From Planctomycetaceae bacterium (GTDB taxonomy: Bacteria > Planctomycetota > Planctomycetia > Planctomycetales > Planctomycetaceae), in the NCBI GenBank assembly GCA_020426505.1, contig JAGQPX010000145.1, forward strand, positions 1 to 32,639: 32,639 nucleotides of DNA, written 5' to 3'. How positions within the stretch are numbered: the first letter of the stretch is position 1; each line of letters opens with the position of its first letter. The notes under the pieces are model-generated. The model was not told the origin of the DNA. It saw only the letters and a list, made by a program, of their open reading frames with translations, and searched no databases. This document shows positions 1 to 8,500 of the stretch, piece after piece. The position numbers were made by a program, and so were the translations under genes.

Positions 1-762
1 CTCGACATCACGGCCAGCCACGAGGAGCGGGACATCATGCTCGATGTGGTCGCCCGGACGAGTGAGGTCTGCTTCATGCCCCTCACCGTCGGAGGCGGCA
101 TCCGCACGCTCGATGACATCCGCGAACTGCTCAAGGCCGGTTGCGACAAAGTGTCGATCAACAGTGCAGCCGTGAAGGACCCCGACTTTGTGCGCGAGGC
201 GGCTCTGCGATTCGGCAGTCAGTGCATCGTGGTTAACATTGATCCGAGGAGGGTGGGGAGTGGAGAGTGGGCAGTGGGCAGTGGGGAAACATTGAAGGTT
301 CCTGAACACCTGCGAGTTGTCGAGCGTCCTCTCCCGACAAAGGAATCGTTTGGCAAGGGACTCGCGACCCTCGACCCTCAACCCTCAACCTGTTTTTGGG
401 ACGTGCACATCAACGGGGGACGCATTCCGACCGGGTTGGACGCGGTCGCGTGGGCTAAGGAGGTAGAACGTCTGGGAGCAGGGGAGATCGTGCTTACCTC
501 GATGGATGCCGACGGCACCAAAGACGGCTTCGACATCGAGATCACCCGCGCGGTTGCAGATGCGGTCGAGATCCCGGTGGTCGCCAGTGGCGGAGCCGGC
601 TCACCCGCACACATGACCGAAGCCGTCACCGCCGGTCACGCCAGTGCAGCACTGGCAGCCAGCATCTTTCATTACGGCGAATACACCATCGCGGAAACGA
701 AAGAAGACATGGCCAAACATGGCGTGCCAGTGAGATTGAGTGCGGCAGCGCCAAACAGCTGA
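1..762 (+). CDS. hisF: Imidazole glycerol phosphate synthase subunit HisF, 5'-truncated by the window edge
   Basis: This is the cyclase subunit of histidine biosynthesis. It converts PRFAR plus ammonia from HisH into IGP and AICAR. The frame is open from base 1 and begins with LDITAS, which in HisF lies about 50 residues into the protein, so the start is outside the window. Visible TIM-barrel signatures are LTVGGGIR, GCDKVSINSAAV, the IDP segment carrying the second catalytic Asp, NGGRIPTGLDAV, AGEIVLTSMDADGTKDG and VVASGGAG. Between IDPRRV and FWDVHINGGR there are about 45 extra residues. They are encoded by bases 252-392 and look like translated intergenic repeat (separate entry). The site corresponds to a loop that varies in length among HisF proteins, so activity may be retained. 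The family call is secure; the effect of the insertion is unknown. Confidence 0.96.
   Translation, partial: LDITASHEERDIMLDVVARTSEVCFMPLTVGGGIRTLDDIRELLKAGCDKVSINSAAVKDPDFVREAALRFGSQCIVVNIDPRRVGSGEWAVGSGETLKVPEHLRVVERPLPTKESFGKGLATLDPQPSTCFWDVHINGGRIPTGLDAVAWAKEVERLGAGEIVLTSMDADGTKDGFDIEITRAVADAVEIPVVASGGAGSPAHMTEAVTAGHASAALAASIFHYGEYTIAETKEDMAKHGVPVRLSAAAPNS
252..392. repeat. In-frame insertion of heptad-repeat arms inside hisF
   Basis: The left arm (252-286) is five 7-base units of the type AGTGGGC, for example AGTGGAG, AGTGGGC, AGTGGGC, AGTGGGG at 259-286. The right arm (365-392) is four units: CGACCCT, CGACCCT, CAACCCT, CAACCTG. The left arm is G-rich and the right arm C-rich, so they are roughly complementary. 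Between them lies a short inverted repeat, TTGTCG at 317-322 and CGACAA at 335-340. The whole segment is 141 bases, exactly 47 codons, and contains no stop in the hisF frame. It resembles the intergenic elements elsewhere in this window. Confidence 0.75.
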
Positions 763-770
763 AACTGATG

Positions 771-1685
771 TCATCCCAGTCGCCTGCACATCAGTTCCCA
801 CGGCTGGATGTAGGTCGCAAAAGGAAGGCCGTCGACAGTTGATTCGGCTCTTAAGGTGATGCCGTCGACAGCGGGGCCGCATCGCACCATCTGCTCGAGT
901 CCGTGCAGGATTCGATCGCCAGTCCATTGGCTCAAGGGTCGAGTCTCCGATTGATGAAGGGAAAAGGAGGTCGCTAGTGCCATCGCTCCCCAATCACTGA
1001 CGCCAGCGAGGATCGTCCAGTCAGTCGTGGTGCGACAGGCGCTCAGTGGGGGTGGCTCGGAAGCTGCGATCTCGCTCCAGAACGTCCCCATGCCGATCTC
1101 ATTTCCTCCGTCACCGATCCCGATCGTGCGGACGTGCTGAGGGGCATCTTCAAACAGCCGATACAAATCGGCTGACCACTCATCAATCGGCACCCCTCGG
1201 ACGTTCCGACAGAGCGCGGTCTCCGACTCGTCGTGGAGGGATGGACCAACGCGTTCCGTGGAGATCAGATGGGTCACCCGTTGCCCTGATGAAATCCAAA
1301 AGGTTTCCTGCCAATGAGATGAGGCTTCGCGATCGACCGGGGAGACATGCAGTTCCGCCTCGACGCCACAAGCGGTCATCGCTGCTCGCAAGGCCGATCT
1401 ACAGAGCTGATCAGTGACGATCGCGGTTTCAATCCCAAGTCGCAGGAGGACATCGGCGAGCAGAATTGCGCCCAATGGCCCATCTGTTTCCGCCGAAGGA
1501 GTGGATGCATCGGGCACGTAAAACCCGGTGATGATCGCAACGTAATCTGCCTGCGTTGCCAGCTCATCCGCTGCGGCCGCGAGATGACCTGCGCACGGCT
1601 CGATCGGCATCGATCGAGATCGCGAGAGAATGCCTCGACCGGCGGGGTCGCGACGAATCCAGCGTTCAATGTCGGACATTGGCAT
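771..1685 (-). CDS. DUF4392 protein, D-glutamate cyclase-like
   Basis: A 304-residue protein with features of the DUF4392 family, whose characterised mitochondrial member (DGLUCY) converts D-glutamate to 5-oxoproline. Supporting segments are GFYVPDA near residue 55, a following TDGPLGA stretch, and the diagnostic GIGDGGNEIGMG near residue 195. That last glycine/acid-rich motif is the strongest mark of the family. There is no signal peptide or membrane segment, so it should be cytosolic. The gene is convergent with hisF, only eight bases away, and divergent from the respiratory cluster, so it is probably its own transcription unit. The chosen ATG is the first of two (MPM); no strong ribosome binding site separates them. 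The substrate is inferred from the family, not visible in the sequence. Confidence 0.75.
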   Translation of the reverse strand: MPMSDIERWIRRDPAGRGILSRSRSMPIEPCAGHLAAAADELATQADYVAIITGFYVPDASTPSAETDGPLGAILLADVLLRLGIETAIVTDQLCRSALRAAMTACGVEAELHVSPVDREASSHWQETFWISSGQRVTHLISTERVGPSLHDESETALCRNVRGVPIDEWSADLYRLFEDAPQHVRTIGIGDGGNEIGMGTFWSEIAASEPPPLSACRTTTDWTILAGVSDWGAMALATSFSLHQSETRPLSQWTGDRILHGLEQMVRCGPAVDGITLRAESTVDGLPFATYIQPWELMCRRLG

Positions 1686-2007
1686 GTTTGACAGCGTTCA
1701 GGTTCCCACTGTGACATCGCGGCACAGACCGATTCTCAATCACTGGTGTCAATCATCGCACTCTCCGTCAAGTCATGTCTATTCACGAGGATCAGAAACT
1801 TGAAGTTGAGTGGAACCTCGCTCGTTCCCAGCGGTGGGAACCGGCCCTGAGGGCACTTCCAGCTTGTGAGAAATCGTCTTGTGCGAATGTTCTGGAGGTT
1901 GCGAGTGGGAATCGAAAGTGCCATTATTCTCCAGAATCGCCCCAGCCTCGGGGTCTGATGCGCTCTTCTGTCTCGCACTCTCAGTGCGGTTTAACTCCCG
2001 ATTCGTT
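1686..2007. promoter_or_regulatory. Divergent intergenic region between the DUF4392 gene and the respiratory cluster
   Basis: This 322-base gap separates two divergent genes and must hold promoters for both. I see no convincing -35/-10 pair on either strand. Its one clear structure is a hairpin at 1824-1841 (separate entry). Open frames crossing it lack coding character. The Rieske ATG at 2008 has no obvious Shine-Dalgarno sequence. Confidence 0.5.
1824..1841. repeat. GTTCCCA/TGGGAAC hairpin
   Basis: Seven-base perfect inverted repeat: GTTCCCA at 1824-1830 and TGGGAAC at 1835-1841, with a GCGG loop. A partial copy of the left half (GGAACC) lies just upstream at 1812-1817. It has no T-tract, so it is not a standard terminator. 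It may be a repeat remnant or a structured leader of the respiratory transcript. Confidence 0.5.
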
Positions 2008-3129
2008 ATGGCTGACAAGAAGCTCACAACCGAAGAGATTCTCGCCCGTGCCCGGAACCAGGATGCGTCCGGAGACGGAGGCGGCGCTCCCGAATCAGCA
2101 GCGGAGGAGACACCGGCAGAGGGGACAGCAGCGGCTGCTGAGCCGGTTGAAGCGGCGCCGAAGCCCGCAGCCATGCCGTCATCGACAGCCGACATCCTTG
2201 CGGCAGCTCGTTCTCAGGGCAAAGGGGGCGAAGCTCAAAAGTCCGCGCCGGCGGCCAAGCCGGGTTCGACGGCTGATATTCTCTCAGCGGCTCGTGCAGG
2301 CGATGCAGGGGGCCGTGCTGCTCCCAAGAAGCCGGCTGCTGCAAAGCCAACGTCGACGGCTGATATTCTGGCGGCAGCACGCGCCAGCAAGGCGGGGGGC
2401 GGGGGGGGCGAACCTGCAAGGCCGGCAGCGGCGAAGGCATTGCCTAAGATGTCGGCTACCGTAACTCCCGCTGAAGAGCGGCCTTCGGTTGCCGACATGA
2501 TCAAGGCAGCCCGTGAAGGTGGGCCCGCCGGAGCTGGTGCTCTGCCGCCGAAACCCAAGTTGCCATCAAAGCCGCCGGTCCCAAAAGGGAAGAACGGCGA
2601 GGAAACATCACGCCGTTCATTCTTCTCGGTGGCGTTTGGGTGGGTTCTCGTGCCCTTCGCAGTGGCGTGGGTGGCACTGGGTGCTGTCGCAACTGTTTGG
2701 GGATTGGCGGCAGCCCGGTTCATGATGCCCAATATGATCGTCGAGCCGCCGACCAAGTTCAAAATTGGCCCACCATCTGACTATCCACCCGGCACTGTCT
2801 CCACCAAGTGGAAGGCGGAGCGTGGCATCTGGATCGTCAACACGGATCAATACAATGGCAAGCCCATGATCTATGCCCTGGCCTCGGTTTGCACGCACCT
2901 CGGGTGCACACCGAACTGGCTGGAGGGTGAGCAGAAGTTCAAGTGCCCCTGTCACGGGTCAGGATTCTACATCAATGGTGTCAACTTCGAAGGTCCTGCT
3001 CCTCGGCCGCTCGAGCGTGTCGGTCTCAAGCTTGCCGCTGACGGTTCGCTTGAGGTCGACAAGAGTGTGAAATTCCAGGAAGAGCTGGGGCAGTGGCAGG
3101 ACCCTGCGTCCTTTGTTGAGGTGTCTTGA
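2008..3129 (+). CDS. Rieske iron-sulfur protein with repeat-bearing cytoplasmic N-terminal extension
   Basis: The 373-residue Rieske subunit of a bc/b6f-type quinol oxidase. The cluster is bound by C295 and H297 (CTHLGC) and by C313 and H316 (CPCHGSG), with C300 and C315 as the usual disulfide pair. A Tat-type signal anchor begins at residues 201-206 (SRRSFF) and is followed by one membrane helix to about residue 237. What precedes it is unusual. About 200 residues that should be cytoplasmic are rich in Ala, Pro, Gly and Lys and carry five copies of an S/T-x-A/E-D/E-I-L-x-A-A-R motif at residues 7-16, 59-68, 87-96, 116-125 and 160-169. The ATG at 2008 (MADKKL) is chosen because the upstream in-frame sequence looks non-coding. 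It is the first gene of the respiratory cluster. Confidence 0.95.
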   Translation: MADKKLTTEEILARARNQDASGDGGGAPESAAEETPAEGTAAAAEPVEAAPKPAAMPSSTADILAAARSQGKGGEAQKSAPAAKPGSTADILSAARAGDAGGRAAPKKPAAAKPTSTADILAAARASKAGGGGGEPARPAAAKALPKMSATVTPAEERPSVADMIKAAREGGPAGAGALPPKPKLPSKPPVPKGKNGEETSRRSFFSVAFGWVLVPFAVAWVALGAVATVWGLAAARFMMPNMIVEPPTKFKIGPPSDYPPGTVSTKWKAERGIWIVNTDQYNGKPMIYALASVCTHLGCTPNWLEGEQKFKCPCHGSGFYINGVNFEGPAPRPLERVGLKLAADGSLEVDKSVKFQEELGQWQDPASFVEVS

Positions 3130-3133
3130 TTGT

Positions 3134-3153
3134 CTGCGGAGCGTTTCCCGCAG
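3134..3153. repeat. Small hairpin followed by two heptad units before the cytochrome b gene
   Basis: CTGCGG at 3134-3139 pairs with CCGCAG at 3148-3153. Downstream, GGTAACT and GACAACT at 3177-3190 form two 7-base units, and the ATG at 3193 follows after two bases. No T-tract follows the hairpin. The same hairpin-plus-heptads pattern precedes the oxidase subunit III gene. Confidence 0.45.
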
Positions 3154-3192
3154 GAATGATTTGATGGTTTCAGGCTGGTAACTGACAACTCA

Positions 3193-3966
3193 ATGTCCGT
3201 CGGCGAATACATTCGAGAATCACAGATCTGGAAGAGCATCTTCCGGCATCCCGCGCCGTATGATCGGCGAAATCGGGCCGTCGTGATGCTGACCAACTTC
3301 TTTCTGCACCTGCATCCCGTGTCGGTCAAGCAGGGGGGAATCGCACTCTCGTACACATGGTGCATGGGCGGCGTGACGTTCTTCCTGTTCCTGGTGGAAA
3401 CACTGACGGGCGTCCTGTTGATGTTTTACTATCGCCCAACTTTGGAGTGGGCGTTTACGGATATTCGAGCCCTGCGGGATGTCACCACGCTGGGCATTAT
3501 GCGTGAGATTCACCGTTGGGGGGCTCATGCGATGGTGATCACCGTGTGGCTACACATGTACCGTGTGTTCCTTACGGGCAGTTATAAGCCTCCGCGTGAG
3601 TTCAACTGGGTGGTCGGCGTGCTGCTCCTTGTGCTGACGTTGCTGTTGTCGTTCACTGGGTATTTGCTGCCTTGGGATCAGCTGGCCATCTGGGCGATCA
3701 CGGTCGGTTCCAACATGGCTCGTGCGACGCCCGTGCTGGGGCACGAAGGTCCCGGCTTCCAGTTGCTCAACCTGGGTGGCTACGACCTGATCACCAACGC
3801 CAGCGACGCTCGCTTCCTGCTTTTGGGCAGCCGCTTCGTGGGCGAAGAGACTCTCAACCGTTTCTACATTCTGCACTGCGTGGCCATTCCGCTGGTGGTG
3901 GCAACGCTGATCGCAATTCACTTCTGGCGCGTCCGCAAGGACGGGGGCATCAGTCAACCTCTATGA
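3193..3966 (+). CDS. Cytochrome b, b6-like N-terminal subunit of a Rieske/cytochrome b complex
   Basis: A 257-residue membrane protein matching cytochrome b6 in length and topology, with four transmembrane helices. Heme b ligands are H107 and H121 in helix 2 (spacing 14) and H228 and H243 in helix 4 (spacing 15), the same spacing as in cytochrome b6. C57 in YTWCMGG aligns with the cysteine that covalently holds heme ci in b6f and Bacillus-type complexes. A third heme at the quinone-reduction site is therefore likely. Conserved segments include MFYYRPT and FTGYLLPWDQ. The ATG at 3193 follows two heptad units and lacks a clear Shine-Dalgarno sequence. The C-terminal half of a full-length cytochrome b is supplied by the next gene, so the protein is split as in b6f complexes. 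Confidence 0.95.
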   Translation: MSVGEYIRESQIWKSIFRHPAPYDRRNRAVVMLTNFFLHLHPVSVKQGGIALSYTWCMGGVTFFLFLVETLTGVLLMFYYRPTLEWAFTDIRALRDVTTLGIMREIHRWGAHAMVITVWLHMYRVFLTGSYKPPREFNWVVGVLLLVLTLLLSFTGYLLPWDQLAIWAITVGSNMARATPVLGHEGPGFQLLNLGGYDLITNASDARFLLLGSRFVGEETLNRFYILHCVAIPLVVATLIAIHFWRVRKDGGISQPL

Positions 3967-3976
3967 ATGAGCTTTT

Positions 3977-4055
3977 AGCGATCAGCCATCAGCAAGTGAA
4001 TCGCTTGTTGAAAAGGGGGCACCTGAGTGCTGATCGCCGAATGCTGATTGCTGAG
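3977..4055. repeat. Heptad-repeat inverted element between the two cytochrome b genes
   Basis: The left arm is AGCGATC, AGCCATC, AGCAAGT (3977-3997). The right arm is TGCTGAT, CGCCGAA, TGCTGAT, TGCTGAG (4028-4055). The arms are imperfect inverted copies; for example CGATCAGC in the left arm matches the complement of GCTGATCG in the right. The block ends two bases before the next ATG and fills nearly the whole 91-base gap. Confidence 0.7.
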
Positions 4056-4057
4056 TT

Positions 4058-5422
4058 ATGGAATCTCATCCCGATCTGACAGCGAGTGTAATTCGTGGCC
4101 TTGGGTGGTTATACCTCATCATGGCCGTGATGAATCTGTTCTGGACCATCAATGTGTTCCAGTCGGGGAAAGCGTACGAGTCGATCGCAGGGTTCAAGCA
4201 TATCCCCAAAGCAGCTCCATGGGGTTTATACACAATTGTGCTGTTCATGATTGGCATCGTGCATGTCGTGTTTGACAGCTCCCCGGCCGATTTCCAGTTT
4301 CTCCTGCCGCTGGGCTTCAAAAATCTGGTCGATGTGATTATCGCGAATCCCATCAGCTATTTCGCGGTCTCGATGGTGATTTTCGTGGCCATGATCTGGT
4401 TGCGAAAGTGGTGGACGAAGCCAACTGTCGCGTGGGTCCTGCTCAATGCATCGATGCTCTTCCTGGGCGTGAGTATGACCGATTATGACTTCCGTCAGAT
4501 CGTGGGCAAGCCGGACAATGTGCCAATCGTCGGCATGTTGTTCCTCGTCGGCTTCTTCACCTGGCTGTACTTCTACAAATCGGTCGAGAACGATCGCCGC
4601 ATTGCTGCCGGCGAGCCGAAGATCGAGGACGAACAGTCCGAGCAAGTGCTCGTGTGGCCCGATCTGGTCTACACTGAGATGATCTGTATGCTGCTTTTGA
4701 CCGCGCTATTGATCGCGTGGGGAATTGCCCTTCAAGCGCCGCTTGAAGAGCCTGCCTCGGCAGTGAAAACTCCCAACCCGTCGAAGGCTCCGTGGTATTT
4801 CCTCGGGTTGCAGGAGATGCTCGTCTATTACGACCCATGGATGGCGGGCGTGGTGCTGCCGAGCGTGATTCTCGTTGGCCTCATGGCCATCCCCTACATC
4901 GACTTCAACACCAAAGGGAACGGATACTACACATTCGAGGAACGCAAGTTCTCGATCGTCACATTCCTGTTCGGCTTCCTGCCGTTATGGATTGGGATGA
5001 TCGTGCTGGGCACCTTCATCCGTGGTCCGAACTGGAACATGTTCGGCCTTTACGAATACTGGGACGTCCACAAATTGGAGGTGCTCAACAACGTCGACCT
5101 GTCGCAGATGTTCTGGGTCGACTGGCTGGGCAAACCGTTGCCTCGTCCGGACGCCAACGCAAGCACGATTACGCAAATCAGAACCATCCTGTTGCGAGAA
5201 TGGCTGGGGTTTGTCCTGATCCTGGCCTACCTGTTTATCCTGCCGCCCCTGATGGCAGTGACCGTGTTCCGCAACTTCTTCGTGAAGATGGGATTCCTGC
5301 GATTTATGGTGCTGGCCAACCTGATCCTGTTGATGGCGGCTCTGCCCCTCAAAATGGCCCTGCGCTGGGCATTCACCCTGAAATACATCATCTCAATCCC
5401 TGAGTGGTTCTTTAACATCTAG
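4058..5422 (+). CDS. Cytochrome b subunit IV-like protein with extra transmembrane helices
   Basis: A 454-residue integral membrane protein, much longer than the roughly 160 residues of b6f subunit IV. The subunit IV-like part lies in the middle, about residues 200-285. The quinol-oxidation-site motif, usually PEWY, reads APWY at 244-247 within NPSKAPWYFLGLQE, a form reminiscent of Bacillus-type menaquinol complexes. About five helices precede it (near 10-34, 52-72, 97-115, 124-141, 155-174) and about three follow (near 299-320, 382-405, 412-433). The protein ends IPEWFFNI, an incidental PEWF string at the extreme C terminus. The extra helices may contact the octaheme subunit or the oxidase; that is inference. 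The stop codon overlaps the first unit of a heptad-repeat block. Confidence 0.88.
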   Translation: MESHPDLTASVIRGLGWLYLIMAVMNLFWTINVFQSGKAYESIAGFKHIPKAAPWGLYTIVLFMIGIVHVVFDSSPADFQFLLPLGFKNLVDVIIANPISYFAVSMVIFVAMIWLRKWWTKPTVAWVLLNASMLFLGVSMTDYDFRQIVGKPDNVPIVGMLFLVGFFTWLYFYKSVENDRRIAAGEPKIEDEQSEQVLVWPDLVYTEMICMLLLTALLIAWGIALQAPLEEPASAVKTPNPSKAPWYFLGLQEMLVYYDPWMAGVVLPSVILVGLMAIPYIDFNTKGNGYYTFEERKFSIVTFLFGFLPLWIGMIVLGTFIRGPNWNMFGLYEYWDVHKLEVLNNVDLSQMFWVDWLGKPLPRPDANASTITQIRTILLREWLGFVLILAYLFILPPLMAVTVFRNFFVKMGFLRFMVLANLILLMAALPLKMALRWAFTLKYIISIPEWFFNI

Positions 5423-5516
5423 TAAGTAGTAATTAGCGAATAGGGAGTAGCAAACAGCAACTCGCGACTCCCCTTCGATCAACTGCTACTCCCTACTCCC
5501 TATTCCCTACTCCCTT
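5421..5516. repeat. Heptad-repeat inverted element filling the gap before the octaheme cytochrome gene
   Basis: The left arm has seven consecutive 7-base units from 5421 to 5469: AGTAAGT, AGTAATT, AGCGAAT, AGGGAGT, AGCAAAC, AGCAACT, CGCGACT. The right arm, 5482-5516, has five: ACTGCTA, CTCCCTA, CTCCCTA, TTCCCTA, CTCCCTT. The complement of the right arm contains GAATAGGGAGTAG, identical to 5439-5451. The block starts within the preceding TAG stop codon and ends five bases before the next ATG. It is the clearest heptad element in the window. Confidence 0.85.
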
Positions 5517-5521
5517 TCACC

Positions 5522-8500
5522 ATGCCTGCCAACGATCAAATCTGGCGTCCACTGGGGACCATGCACAAAGTCTTCGCCGCGAGTGCGGTGTTGCTGCTGG
5601 TGTGCACGCTCTGGATGATGGCGAAAGATCACGACGACGAATGGCGTGAGTACCAGTCCGTCGCCGACGAACTCAAGGCTGCACAGCTCAACGAACAACT
5701 CAGCGACATTCAGTCCAAAGCCTACCTTGATCGCCAGAAGGATCTGGAAGACCAGCGGAAAGCGGCGGAATCATTGCTCAATGAGAAGTCGAGTGAAATC
5801 GAGAGCTTGCAGGAGAAGGTCTCCGAGGTGCAGGGGCAGGTCGACTTGCTTGCTCGACAGACGAAGTTCAAAGGCGCCGAGCGTGATGTCGCTCGGGCGG
5901 ATTACGACATCGCCGTCCGAGACGTCAAGCCCGAAGCTGAGTTGCAAACACTCAAGCAGGCGTTCGACAACATGCAGTCGGTGTATGACTCAATGTCTGC
6001 GGAGCTCGATGTCCGTACGGCCGAGTTGAATCAGGCGAAAGATCAACTCGCCGCCGCGACGACCGATCTGGACACGACCAACACGGAACTCAAAAAGCTG
6101 GCAGCCGATGCGGAGCTTCTCGAAAAGACGCTGGCAAACATCAAGCCGACGGACGGGTTTCAGAAGTTCAAACGCTGGTTGATGCTGCAGCCGATTGTCG
6201 ACGGCTTCAACTCACCACACCGTTTGCAACAGGATTGGCTTCCGAATCTCAAACAGACAATTGGCATGGCCAAGACGGCCCGGTTCGACCGCTGTCGTTC
6301 CTGTCACGTGAATATCGCCGACTTCCGTGCCGGGAACGAGCCGGGCTTCCCCCATGGCGATTTCACCGATGGGGAGTACCCGCATCCTTACTCATCGCAT
6401 CCCAACCCGAACGTCTACCTGTCATCGACGAGCCCGCACCCCTTGCCGGAGTTCGGCTGTACGATCTGTCACAACGGTGACGGCTCCGGGACGAGCTTCC
6501 AGAATGCCGAGCACACCCCGAACAACCCAGCAGAAGCCGAGCATTGGAGCGCGGAGTACCATTGGCACTCGAATCACTTCTGGGAGTACCCGATGGAACC
6601 GGAGCGGTTCATCGAATCAACCTGTTTGAAGTGCCACCACTCGGTTGTCGAGTTGGGCGTCAATAAGGAATACGGGCCAACCGCTCCCAAAGTCCACGAG
6701 GGTTACGAACTGACCAAGTCTTACGGCTGCTTCGGCTGCCATGAGATCAACGGCTTCGACGGATCCGAGTCGATCGGTCCCGACCTCAGACTTGAACCTC
6801 AGACTCCCGAAGAAATTGCCAAGTACGAATCTGACCCGAACCAGATTCCGGGTCGTGAGCGAAAAGTGGGTCCTGCACTGCGGCACCTCGCCTCGAAGAC
6901 GACGCCCGAGTTTGTCGCGGAGTGGACCGAGATGCCCAGTCGCTTCCGTCCGACGACGAAGATGCCGCAGTTCTTCCACCTGAGCAATCAGGAAGACGAA
7001 TTGGCAGAGAAGTATCAGCCGGTCCAGATCGCCGCGATCGCTGCCTATCTGCAGGAGAAGTCGGAGCCCATCGAATTGATGCAACCGGTTGACGGATATG
7101 AGCCGAATGCTGAGCGGGGCAAGGAGGCGTTCGCACGCCGTGGCTGCCTCGCTTGTCACTCACATGGTGACGAAGCGTTTGAAGGCTCGAATGCCACGTT
7201 CGGTCCGGAACTCTCCAAGGTGCACGAGAAGATTCGTCCGGGCAAGGACGGCTTCAACTGGTTGTACACGTGGATTCGCGAACCAACCCGGCATCATCCA
7301 CGCACGAAGATGCCCGACCTGTTTCTCGACCCGACCGGCGAAGGAGACACGTACGTCGACCCGGCTGCAGACATTGCCGCCTTCTTGCTCGCAGGCGGAC
7401 CGCGTGATTTCCCCAAAAGCGATGTCGATAACGCCATTTTGGATGAGCTGGTCGAGATGTTCGCCCGCAGCACGCTCACCGGCGCCGATTACGTCGCAAT
7501 GCTCGACGACTACGCCTACCCGCGCGACTCGGCCACCATCAAGGGTGACGAAATCGAACTCGCCCGCCGCGAGGGAGACCCGGAGAGAATTACCGCTGAG
7601 GAATGGCAGAAGCGAAAGCTGACCTACGTCGGACGTCGCACCATCTCTTTCTATGGCTGTTACGGCTGTCACGACATCCCGGGCTTCGAGTCGGCACGCC
7701 CAATCGGCACCGCTTTGCAGGATTGGGGTCGCAAGGACACGTCCAAGCTCGCGATGGAGCACATCGAAGAGTTCCTGCATCACCATGGCGGCGAACATGG
7801 CGAGCCGACGGTGCCGGAGATTGCCGAAGAAGCGGTCAACAAGCAGTACAACGATGGCAATGCTAGCGAAGAGGATCTGACGACAGCCTTCTTCTACGAG
7901 AGTCTGTTGCACCACGGTCGACCGGGCTTCATCTGGCAGAAGCTGCGTCAGCCTCGCAGTTACGATTACCGCAAGACGGAAACCAAAGGCTACGACGAAC
8001 GCCTGCGGATGCCCAAGTTCCCGTTCAATCAACAGCAGATTGAATCGATCGCCACCTTCGTGCTGGGTCTCGTCGCCGAGCCGCCCGCAGCGGAGTACGT
8101 GTTCCATCCGGACACACAAAAGTCGGACATCATCGAAGGTGAACGACTCCTCGCGAAGTACAACTGTGCCGGCTGCCACATGCTCGACCTGCCGGAGATC
8201 AAGTATGGCGCGGACCTTGAGGACATCACTGCATCTTCACTCGGAGCAGGTGACTATGAGCAGGCCCTTGAGTTGTTGCTCAAGCTGAAACCGCCCCGGC
8301 AAGGCCTCACGGGCGAGACCTCACCTGATGGCCTGCCTGTTGTGAGCTTCAAGGGACTGATCTTCGCTGAGCCGGATTACGAAGAAGACCCCGAATTCCA
8401 GGAGTTCAGCTTCGACCTCTGGGAGGTACTTGACGTCGGCGAGAAGCGACGATTCCCGACGGAAAAAGTGCTGGTTCCTGCCGCGAACATGGTCGAGCAA

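Noticed and set aside
252..392. Possible intein or introduced domain in HisF
   Set aside because: 47 residues is too short and no splicing motifs are present. The DNA shows heptad arms typical of the repeat elements instead.
1879..2007. 43-residue upstream extension of the Rieske protein
   Set aside because: The residues (MCECSGGCEWESK...) lack the Ala/Pro/Lys character of the rest of the extension. MADKKL at 2008 is a more natural start, although neither has a clear ribosome site.
5399..5422. PEWF at the C terminus of the subunit-IV-like protein as the quinol-site motif
   Set aside because: It lies at the very end of the chain, outside the subunit-IV core. The APWY at residues 244-247 is in the correct sequence context.
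5421..5516. Possible CRISPR-like array
   Set aside because: Units are 7 bases, contiguous and without unique spacers, and no cas genes are in the window.
7160..8179. Long antisense reading frame (339 codons) opposite the octaheme cytochrome gene
   Set aside because: The plus strand here carries conserved CxxCH motifs and the antisense product shows no recognisable domain. It is a shadow of high-GC coding sequence. The same applies to the antisense frames at 3550-3957 and 14878-15474.
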